Notes under the pieces: model-generated
The model's database searches: none
What the model saw: the letters and a program-made list of their open reading frames with translations, nothing else
Told to the model about the DNA's origin: nothing
Program-made: the position numbers and the translations under genes
Part shown: positions 8,366 through 13,884 of the stretch, piece by piece
How positions within the stretch are numbered: the stretch's first letter is position 1
Layout: every line of letters begins with the position of its first letter
From: Bacteroidota bacterium
GTDB lineage: Bacteria > Bacteroidota > Bacteroidia > Bacteroidales > Bacteroidaceae
Length of the DNA stretch: 13,884 nt
NCBI GenBank assembly: GCA_023458215.1
Contig: JAEXAJ010000139.1
Span: 1 to 13,884 of the forward strand
Direction of reading: 5' to 3'

Positions 8366-8929
8366 CTAGAGAAAGAGTAGGATGAAATAATAGTAATCAG
8401 TCAGATATTCGCGTAGTTTTTTATAAGCTATTTTCTTTAAAGTGTGTACAGTTTCGCCGGATACACTAAGCCGTTCGGCAATTTCGGCATTTTTTTTCCC
8501 TTCCAGGGCCAGGCGCATGATGGCTCGCATCTGTTGGGGCAGCCTGTCAATGGCTTCTGTCAATATGCGATAAGTTTCTTCTTCAACCACAGCATCGTGA
8601 AAGAAAGCATCCGTTTCTTTGTTGATGATCTTCTGAGCATACTCGTATACCACCTTCGAATGTTCGAGTTCGTTCAAAGATTTGTTACGTACAGCCGTAT
8701 AAAGAAACGCTTTCACCTGATGCAGGTAAAAGAAATCTTCCCGGATTTGCCACAGTTTGGCAAAAGCATCTTGCACAATATCAGCCGAGATCTCCGCTTC
8801 GTCAACATAGCGGGAGGCAAACAAACAGAGAGGTACATAATATTTATTGAAAATATCATGAAACTCCTGCTCGTCCAATCGGATGCTAACCATCGGACTA
8901 GCATTGTTTATAACCAAGCTAGCAGCCAT
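8366..8929 (-). CDS. RNA polymerase sigma factor, ECF subfamily (Bacteroidetes FecI-like group)
   Basis: A 187-residue protein from ATG 8929; an internal ATG at residue 13 (8893) is a possible alternative. Region 2 spans about residues 22-86, with FHDIFNKYYVPLCLFASRYV, DIVQDAFAKLW and FLYTAVRNKSLNELE typical of Bacteroidales ECF factors. Region 4 spans about 123-175 (AIDRLPQQMRAIMRLALEGK, then the helix-turn-helix NAEIAERLSVSGETVHTLKK). There is no region 3, as expected for ECF factors. The C terminus ends in a hydrophobic aromatic tail (YYYFILLFL), common in this group. It should direct transcription of the downstream anti-sigma / SusC / SusD / phosphatase genes when released by the FecR-like protein. 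The same two-block promoter-like motif lies upstream of it and of the anti-sigma gene, suggesting autoregulation (inference). Confidence 0.95.
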   Translation of the reverse strand: MAASLVINNASPMVSIRLDEQEFHDIFNKYYVPLCLFASRYVDEAEISADIVQDAFAKLWQIREDFFYLHQVKAFLYTAVRNKSLNELEHSKVVYEYAQKIINKETDAFFHDAVVEEETYRILTEAIDRLPQQMRAIMRLALEGKKNAEIAERLSVSGETVHTLKKIAYKKLREYLTDYYYFILLFL

Positions 8930-8964
8930 ATTCCTTATATAGAGGGTGCGAATATACGAAATTC

Positions 8965-8990
8965 ATAGAATATTACCGCAGGAGTAACAC
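8965..8990 (-). promoter_or_regulatory. Candidate ECF-type promoter upstream of the sigma gene (autoregulation)
   Basis: On the minus strand, GTGTT (8990-8986) is followed 16 bases later by TCTAT (8969-8965) within ATATTCTAT (8973-8965). This repeats the arrangement before the anti-sigma gene. Starting just downstream would give a leader of about 29 bases to ATG 8929. A degenerate housekeeping-type element, TATATTCG (8956-8949), also lies here and could give basal expression. Confidence 0.45.
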
Positions 8991-9216
8991 ATAATGTAAG
9001 ATATTCACCTCTTTTTCTATCCAAGTGTTGCAAAACAGATGAAATTTAAAGGAATCAATTATTGCCAATAAGTAGATGAAAGGACTTTAGTAAAACAAGG
9101 AAAGCACTTCTGCATTGAAACACATTATCTAATGTAAAGAGAAACTTAGTTTGACTCAAAGGATAAGCACATATTGATTCATATTTGTATAGTAAAACAT
9201 GAAATGTCTCCATGTA

Positions 9217-9250
9217 TTGTTTAAAAGAATAATAGATTTCATTAGCTTTG
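9217..9250 (+). promoter_or_regulatory. Bacteroides housekeeping-type promoter of the nitroreductase gene
   Basis: TAGCTTTG at 9243-9250 matches the Bacteroides -7 consensus TAnnTTTG exactly. A TTG at 9217-9219 can serve as the -33 element, although the 23-base gap is slightly long. Transcription would begin about 9255-9257, leaving a short A-rich leader before ATG 9272. Confidence 0.6.
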
Positions 9251-9271
9251 CAAAAACACTTAAAGAGAAAT

Positions 9272-9919
9272 ATGAAAAGTATGAAATTGATGTTTGCAGG
9301 TATTTGCCTGCTATTGTGTTGCGGATGCAGTACATTAGTGAAAAAGGAATCGGGTGAGAAAGTGGAAAACGGTAAAGAAAATGCCGTTATCGAAACAATC
9401 ATGTCACGCCGTAGTATCCGTAAGTACACCCCACAGGCCGTAAACCGTGATACTATGCAGATTATTTTGGATTGCGGTATCCATGCTCCCAACGGACAAA
9501 ACAAACAGTCGTGGGAAATTCGTGTAGTAGACAATCCGGAATTTATTAACGGAATCACTGAAGTATACAAGAAGGAGAATCCGAAAGCAGCCGAAGATCC
9601 TAACTTCAAGAACCTGTTCCGCAATGCATCAACGGTGGTATTTATAGCCAATGATTTATCGTACGACTTGTCTCAGATTGACTGTGGCCTGCTTGGCGAG
9701 AATATGATTCTTTCCGCATGGTCCATGGGTATCGGTTCCTGCTGTCTGGGCGGGCCTACACGGTTTATGATGTCCTCTCCCGGTGCTGCCGAGTACCTGA
9801 AGAAGCTGGATATCCCCGAAGGATATCAGTTGCTTTACTGCATCGCCTTCGGTTATCCTGACGAAACTCCCGCAGCTAAACCAAGAGACGCAGCAAAAGT
9901 GAAGTTCATTGAAGATTGA
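9272..9919 (+). CDS. Nitroreductase-family protein with lipoprotein signal peptide
   Basis: Start chosen at ATG 9272 (MKSMKLMFAG), giving 215 residues; ATG 9281 is also possible. A TTG farther upstream overlaps the promoter -7 element and is rejected. The N terminus is a hydrophobic signal sequence ending in a cysteine cluster (LLLCCGCS; Cys19 the most likely lipidated residue, then a Lys/Glu-rich linker). The rest is a classic FMN-dependent nitroreductase fold: SRRSIRKYTPQAV (about 45-57, phosphate-binding Arg/Ser), HAPNGQNKQSWEI (about 71-83), LLGENMILSAWSMGIGSCCLGG (about 150-171) and GYQLLYCIAFGYPDE near the C terminus. Family members reduce nitro-, quinone or related electron acceptors with NAD(P)H. 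Why it should be exported is unclear, since FMN and NAD(P)H are cytoplasmic. It stands alone under its own promoter. Family assignment is secure; substrate is unknown. Confidence 0.93.
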   Translation: MKSMKLMFAGICLLLCCGCSTLVKKESGEKVENGKENAVIETIMSRRSIRKYTPQAVNRDTMQIILDCGIHAPNGQNKQSWEIRVVDNPEFINGITEVYKKENPKAAEDPNFKNLFRNASTVVFIANDLSYDLSQIDCGLLGENMILSAWSMGIGSCCLGGPTRFMMSSPGAAEYLKKLDIPEGYQLLYCIAFGYPDETPAAKPRDAAKVKFIED

Positions 9920-9972
9920 TGTATCACTTCCTGCTGACGGTAATGTTCTACTACTGGATGGAGAAAGGTTGA
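9919..9972 (+). other. Possible 17-codon mini-ORF overlapping the nitroreductase stop
   Basis: An ATG overlaps the nitroreductase stop by one base (TGATG). It opens a 17-codon frame ending TGA at 9970-9972, encoding an aromatic, hydrophobic peptide (MYHFLLTVMFYYWMEKG). The overlap would allow translational coupling. It may equally be chance or the decayed end of a longer gene; there is no independent support. Confidence 0.15.
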
Positions 9973-9995
9973 AGCTGACAAATAAATAAAAGGAA

Positions 9996-10050
9996 TTATG
10001 ATGGCACGAATCGAAATATTACATACATTTGTATATTAATGCCATCATAA
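9996..10050. repeat. Perfect 11-bp inverted repeat flanking a promoter element
   Basis: The left arm TTATGATGGCA (9996-10006) and right arm TGCCATCATAA (10040-10050) are exact reverse complements separated by 33 bases. The right arm ends one base before the ATG of the first fimbrillin-like gene. The spacer holds the only TAnnTTTG element of this gap. If transcription starts from that element the left arm is not transcribed, so the repeat would act on DNA (operator, or less likely a recombination site). In read-through RNA from the nitroreductase gene it could instead fold and occlude the start of the next gene. Confidence 0.75.
10024..10031 (+). promoter_or_regulatory. Bacteroides -7 element for the fimbrillin-like gene pair
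   Basis: TACATTTG matches the consensus TAnnTTTG and lies 20 bases before ATG 10052, giving a leader of about 15 bases with no Shine-Dalgarno. No TTG is found at the expected -33 position, where the left arm of the inverted repeat lies, so activity may depend on a regulator. A small dyad, ATACA-TT-TGTAT (10023-10034), overlaps the element. Confidence 0.5.
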
Positions 10051-10051
10051 C

Positions 10052-11089
10052 ATGAAAACAGCCGCAATTTATAAGCTATCTATACTGATAGCTTGGACTC
10101 TGATATTATTCTCTTGCGCAAAACAGGAGAATAATATCTTAACAAATAGCAAAGAAATTATTGTAGGATTACAAATTACCCCTACTATAGAGCAAGACTC
10201 ACGTCCCTTGAGCAGGGCATCTATAACAGAAGACGGAATCTATGCTGTCAACGTTTTTTGGAAGAAGGGTTCTTCCTACCTGCCCTATGCCACAGGTCTA
10301 TTTGATAATATAAACAATATAAGCATCGGACTTATCGAAGGATATCTATACCGTTTCGACTGTACTTTTTTAAACATAAACGAACTTTATAGCAGGGATA
10401 GAGAAGTCTATGGTTTACCATTTTCCATCACTCCTAACAAAGAAATAGATGCCACTGTCACTAATAAACTTACTGTCTCTATCAATCCTCTGAATGAGAA
10501 TACGATGTTTCATCAACACATTTACAAGGGTGCTACCCATATAAAAGCAGACAGCATCAGTGAACGCCCCGCAAATACATACCGTTTCTATGGAAGCAAC
10601 ACAATAGATTTGACCACAGCTGCACCTATAGCAGACAATAACCGTCCTATAGCAACCATTTCCATAGAGTTGAAAAGGGCTTATTACACTTTGCAGTTTG
10701 CTGCAGAAAACCTTTCCGAAGGAGACTCTATCAGAGTAGAGACTACCAATGCCAAACCATTTATTATTATAAACAACAATAGCTCAAACAAGCCACCCTG
10801 CTCAGAAGAAAGACTGTTGTCACTAGCAAATATCGTCTCGAATCCTTCGTGGGGAGGAAATATAAATGAACAAGAAACTTTACCGATTAATATATATTAT
10901 CGCCCGAAAGATGCGACAGAATGGACATGGATTATCAAAAATCAATCAATCACTGCAAAACGCAATATTAGAAATCTGGTCACTATCAGAAATATTGATC
11001 AGCATTATAAAGGACAAACATCCATCTCATTCGAAGGAAACAACAGTGATTTTAATCCCAGCCACCAAGAAGAACAAACTATAGAATAA
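10052..11089 (+). CDS. Fimbrillin-like surface lipoprotein (first of tandem pair)
   Basis: A 345-residue protein from ATG 10052. The N terminus is a lipoprotein signal peptide with lipobox LFSC (Cys22). Shortly after, the segment LSRASITEDGIYAVNVFW resembles the start of the mature domain in Bacteroidales fimbrillin-like proteins, where an Arg/Lys-Ala precedes the first beta strands (family knowledge). The rest has no catalytic motif and looks beta-rich. It is paralogous to the next gene: LPYATGLFDN...GLIEGYLYRFDCTF here matches KPYAYGIFDN...NVIDGYNYRISCTM there, with a conserved Cys. It lies 7 bases upstream of that gene, so the two form an operon. Likely role is a cell-surface or fimbria-associated subunit (inference). 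No fimbrial anchor, usher or protease gene is visible nearby, so membership of a full fimbrial system is not shown. Base composition is AT-rich compared with pckA and typA. Confidence 0.8.
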   Translation: MKTAAIYKLSILIAWTLILFSCAKQENNILTNSKEIIVGLQITPTIEQDSRPLSRASITEDGIYAVNVFWKKGSSYLPYATGLFDNINNISIGLIEGYLYRFDCTFLNINELYSRDREVYGLPFSITPNKEIDATVTNKLTVSINPLNENTMFHQHIYKGATHIKADSISERPANTYRFYGSNTIDLTTAAPIADNNRPIATISIELKRAYYTLQFAAENLSEGDSIRVETTNAKPFIIINNNSSNKPPCSEERLLSLANIVSNPSWGGNINEQETLPINIYYRPKDATEWTWIIKNQSITAKRNIRNLVTIRNIDQHYKGQTSISFEGNNSDFNPSHQEEQTIE

Positions 11090-11096
11090 ATAATAT

Positions 11097-12104
11097 ATGA
11101 GACGTAAACAAATTATTTTAGGAGGAGCATTCATCCTGAGTTTGACTATGCAGTCCTGCCTCAAATCAGAAGATGTGTACAAAGAAAAAGAGCCGACTTA
11201 TACAGAGCTAAACCTAAATATAGGTGGCGAGTGTTCACTTACAGAAAAGCCCATGACCAAAGCCGACGGTAATAATAAAGAGATTTATGGTATCAATGTA
11301 GCCATGCTTGTACCCAATACAAATGGCTCATTCACCCAAAAACCGTATGCTTATGGTATTTTCGATAATGTATCAGCAGGAAATCTGAAGTTGAATGTAA
11401 TTGACGGCTACAACTACCGTATATCCTGCACAATGATTAAAGAGGGAAAAGACTCTTTGCAAACCACAGAAGGTATCCGATTCCCATTTACACTTAGCAA
11501 AGGGGCAGATCCAATGCTTGGAAAAATCACCAATAAGTTCATCACCACCGAGAAACCTGATGGTTCCCAGGAGTATTTATATGATCTTGAGAACTCTAAG
11601 ATTGGCACAACAGGACAAAGCAACTATACCCGTCCTTTTATCAAAAGATACCACGGGCTGATAGACAATCTAAACATAGCGGCTGGTCAAACCAATACAT
11701 TGGAAGTATATCGCCGCTACTTTGGAGTACAGTTCAAACAAAATGGATTACAGAAAGATTGCAAACTAGAAATCCAAATAGAAGGTGCACCTTCCATTTG
11801 GTTGACTCCTCAACAGAATATATCGGCAGAATATATGTTATCCATGAGATCATTGACCGGTGTTGTTGAAACAGGTAGGATTATGACAGACAATGCACGT
11901 GTAAAAGTGACAGTTCATACCGCTACTGAATCCACAGTGATTATAAACTATAACATTGCTTTCAAAAGAAACTATATGCACACTATCGTGCTATCTGACA
12001 TCGACCACTTCGGAACACCAAATGGCGTAACTATCAATGTGGAAGATACAGAATTAGAAAACAACGCTCAGGAAGATCTACCATGGCAGGGAGGAGCATT
12101 ATAG
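11097..12104 (+). CDS. Fimbrillin-like surface lipoprotein (second of tandem pair)
   Basis: A 335-residue protein from ATG 11097, ending TAG at 12102-12104. Lipobox MQSC gives Cys21, followed by LKSED, which fits the Lys plus Asp/Glu signal known to send Bacteroidetes lipoproteins to the cell surface. PMTKADGNNKEIYGINV (about residues 53-69) is the same kind of Lys/Arg-Ala junction seen in fimbrillin-like families. It shares with the preceding protein the YGI/YAV-NV strand, the PYA-G-FDN block and the GY-YR--CT block, so the pair arose by duplication and then diverged strongly, especially in the C-terminal half. No enzymatic motif is seen. It is the last gene of the transcript, closed by the hairpin at 12125-12167. 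Fimbrillin-like is my best family call; the specific Pfam family needs a profile search. Confidence 0.8.
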   Translation: MRRKQIILGGAFILSLTMQSCLKSEDVYKEKEPTYTELNLNIGGECSLTEKPMTKADGNNKEIYGINVAMLVPNTNGSFTQKPYAYGIFDNVSAGNLKLNVIDGYNYRISCTMIKEGKDSLQTTEGIRFPFTLSKGADPMLGKITNKFITTEKPDGSQEYLYDLENSKIGTTGQSNYTRPFIKRYHGLIDNLNIAAGQTNTLEVYRRYFGVQFKQNGLQKDCKLEIQIEGAPSIWLTPQQNISAEYMLSMRSLTGVVETGRIMTDNARVKVTVHTATESTVIINYNIAFKRNYMHTIVLSDIDHFGTPNGVTINVEDTELENNAQEDLPWQGGAL

Positions 12105-12124
12105 TTGAAACCTCTTCAAAATAA

Positions 12125-12167
12125 AAAAAATACAGTTGCTAAATTCACTATAGCAACTGTATTTTTT
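12125..12167. terminator. Bidirectional rho-independent terminator
   Basis: The arms 12125-12141 and 12151-12167 pair over 17 bases (core TACAGTTGCT / AGCAACTGTA plus flanking A/T pairs) around a 9-base loop. The + strand runs out in TTTTTT and the minus strand in eight Ts, so the same hairpin can end both the fimbrillin-like operon and the convergent typA transcript. Confidence 0.9.
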
Positions 12168-12190
12168 ATATCGTATCTAAAGGATCTTTA

Positions 12191-13884
12191 TCAATTCTTA
12201 TTGGCACGCTTACGCTCTGTTTCATCCAGAATAACCTTACGCATACGCATAGACTTCGGTGTAACCTCCACATACTCATCTTCCTTGATGTATTCCAATG
12301 CTTCTTCCAAAGAGAATTGCACAGGAGGAATCAAACGAGCTTTATCATCGGAGCCTGAAGCGCGCATATTGGTCAACTTCTTAGACTTGGTAACGTTTAC
12401 CACCAGGTCATTGTCGTGAGAATGCTCACCTACAACTTGTCCGGCATAAACGTCTTCTTGCGGGAAGATAAAGAACTTGCCACGATCCTGCAATTTATCG
12501 ATGGCGTATGCAAAAGCGGTACCCGACTCCATAGCAATGATCGAACCATTGGTGCGGCGTTCTATCTCGCCTTTATAAGGTTGGTATTCTTTGAATCGGT
12601 GCGCCATGATAGCTTCACCGGCAGATGCAGTCAGTACATTGGTACGCAGACCGATGATACCGCGTGAGGGCATATCGAATTCAAGGTTTACACGTTCGCC
12701 CGCACTTTCCATCTTCACCATTTCACCTTTACGGCGGGTTACCATATCGATCATCTTGCTGGCATATTCTTCGGGAACGTTGATGGTAAGTTCTTCAATA
12801 GGCTCATTCTTAACACCATCAATTTCTTTGAAAATAACCTGTGGCTGACCAACTTGCAACTCGTAACCTTCGCGGCGCATAGTCTCTACCAGTACCGACA
12901 AGTGGAGTACTCCACGGCCCGAAACAATCCATTTGCCATCTTCTTCGCTCTTACGTACACGGAGGGCAAGATTCTTATCCAATTCCTTCATCAGTCGGTC
13001 GTGGATATGGCGGGAAGTAACGAATTTACCTTCTTTGCCGTAGAAAGGAGAGTCGTTGATAGTGAACAACATACTCATAGTCGGTTCGTCGATAGCGATA
13101 GGCGGCAATGCTTCGGGATTCTCAAAATCGCAGATCGTGTCTCCAATCTCAAATCCTTCGATACCTACCAACGCACATATATCGCCGGAAGATACTTCCT
13201 GTACCTTCACACGTCCCATACCTTCGAATGTATGCAATTCCTTGATCTTAGAACGAACCATTTTGCCGTCACGTTTCGCTAAAGAGACGTTCATGCCTTC
13301 TCTCAGCGTACCGCGATGCACACGGCCTACGGCAATACGACCGGTATATGAAGAATAATCCAGTGAAGTTACCAGCATTTGCGGAGTACCTTCCAACTGT
13401 GTCGGAGCGGGGATATTCTCGATGATGCAATCCAGCAGGGAGTAGATGTTATCCGTAGGGTGCTGCCAGTCGGTGCTCATCCAGTTGTTCTTTGCCGAAC
13501 CATATACAACCGGGAAGTCCAATTGGTCTTCGGTAGCTTCGAGGCTGAACATCAAGTCGAATACCATCTCATACACTTCTTCGGGGCGGCAGTTGGGTTT
13601 ATCGACCTTGTTCACCACAACGATGGGTTTCAAACCGATCTGCAAAGCCTTTTGCAGTACAAAGCGTGTTTGGGGCATGGGACCTTCAAAGGCATCCACC
13701 AATAAGATACAGCCGTCCGCCATATTCAGCACACGTTCTACTTCGCCACCGAAGTCGCTGTGACCCGGAGTATCAATAATATTAATCTTGGTATCTTTAT
13801 AAGAAATAGAAACGTTCTTTGAAAGAATCGTTATTCCTCGTTCACGTTCCAAATCGTTGTTATCCAGCATTAATTCACCTGTGC
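12191..13884 (-). CDS. typA: Translational GTPase TypA/BipA, N-terminus cut by window edge
   Basis: The frame is open to the window edge, so the true start lies beyond 13884; the fragment holds 563 residues of a family of about 600. The missing part contains the P-loop (G1). Present are G2 (LERERGITI), G3 (DTPGHSDFGGEVERVL), G4 (NKVDKPN) and a G5-like GSAKNNW. Beta-barrel domain II, the EF-G-like domains and the TypA-specific C-terminal domain follow (RGIIGLRTNVLTASAGEAIM, QEDVYAGQVVGEHS, TNMRASGSDDKARLIPP). TypA binds the ribosome at the EF-G site and supports subunit assembly and stress or low-temperature growth. It is convergent with the fimbrillin-like genes and unrelated to them. An ATG at 13870 lies inside the switch I region and is not the start. 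Identification is secure. Confidence 0.98.
   Translation of the reverse strand, partial: TGELMLDNNDLERERGITILSKNVSISYKDTKINIIDTPGHSDFGGEVERVLNMADGCILLVDAFEGPMPQTRFVLQKALQIGLKPIVVVNKVDKPNCRPEEVYEMVFDLMFSLEATEDQLDFPVVYGSAKNNWMSTDWQHPTDNIYSLLDCIIENIPAPTQLEGTPQMLVTSLDYSSYTGRIAVGRVHRGTLREGMNVSLAKRDGKMVRSKIKELHTFEGMGRVKVQEVSSGDICALVGIEGFEIGDTICDFENPEALPPIAIDEPTMSMLFTINDSPFYGKEGKFVTSRHIHDRLMKELDKNLALRVRKSEEDGKWIVSGRGVLHLSVLVETMRREGYELQVGQPQVIFKEIDGVKNEPIEELTINVPEEYASKMIDMVTRRKGEMVKMESAGERVNLEFDMPSRGIIGLRTNVLTASAGEAIMAHRFKEYQPYKGEIERRTNGSIIAMESGTAFAYAIDKLQDRGKFFIFPQEDVYAGQVVGEHSHDNDLVVNVTKSKKLTNMRASGSDDKARLIPPVQFSLEEALEYIKEDEYVEVTPKSMRMRKVILDETERKRANKN

Larger units (their letters stand above)
8930..9271. 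other. Divergent intergenic control region
   Basis: This AT-rich stretch of 342 bases separates the minus-strand sigma gene from the plus-strand nitroreductase gene. The left part (8949-8990) carries the sigma-gene promoter candidates and the right edge (9217-9250) carries the nitroreductase promoter. Between about 9000 and 9210 I see no convincing gene, hairpin terminator or repeat on either strand. A long open frame running on the minus strand from inside the nitroreductase gene through this region has no recognisable protein features and is treated as spurious. Confidence 0.7.

Noticed and set aside
9055..9651. 198-codon open frame on the minus strand spanning the intergenic region and the nitroreductase gene
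   Set aside because: It overlaps the nitroreductase coding sequence and promoter, shows no family motif, and has no promoter or convincing start.
1..13884. Signs of a mobile element, CRISPR array, tRNA or rRNA
   Set aside because: No transposase or integrase, no regularly spaced repeats, and no cloverleaf-like or rRNA-like stretch was seen; gene order looks like ordinary chromosome with one accessory SusCD locus.

Overview
The window reads as chromosomal DNA of a Bacteroides-type gut anaerobe (order Bacteroidales). The evidence is a SusC/SusD outer-membrane pair under ECF sigma / FecR-type anti-sigma control, lipoproteins related to Bacteroidales fimbrillins, perfect TAnnTTTG promoter elements (the Bacteroides -7 consensus), and weak or absent Shine-Dalgarno sequences. 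I cannot name the species from sequence alone.

Layout: (1) 1-921, +: the 3' part of pckA, ATP-dependent PEP carboxykinase, closed by a strong hairpin terminator at 958-983. (2) 1021-8929, all on the minus strand: a compact locus read as ECF sigma factor -> anti-sigma factor -> SusC-like TonB-dependent transporter with an N-terminal STN signalling domain -> SusD-like lipoprotein -> exported PPP-family phosphatase. The last four genes are separated by only 3 to 19 bases and look like one operon. (3) 8930-9271: a divergent control region. (4) 9272-9919, +: a nitroreductase-family protein with a lipoprotein signal peptide, driven by a good Bacteroides promoter. (5) 10052-12104, +: two tandem paralogous fimbrillin-like lipoproteins behind a TAnnTTTG element that lies between the arms of a perfect 11-bp inverted repeat. 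(6) 12125-12167: a bidirectional terminator. (7) 12191-13884, minus: typA/bipA ribosomal GTPase, missing its first residues at the window edge.

How it fits together: in the central locus, ligand bound by the SusD-like and SusC-like proteins would be signalled through the STN domain to the periplasmic part of the anti-sigma factor, freeing the ECF sigma factor. The same two-block motif, GTGTT-N16/17-TCTAT, sits just upstream of both the sigma gene and the anti-sigma gene, in the geometry of an ECF promoter. This suggests the sigma factor activates itself and the operon. The locus has no glycoside hydrolase; its only enzyme is a secreted phosphatase, which makes it an unusual SusCD unit.

The most interesting points are the shared motif pair, the phosphatase-only SusCD operon, the inverted repeat around the fimbrillin promoter, and the exported nitroreductase. 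No tRNA, rRNA, CRISPR array or insertion sequence was seen.
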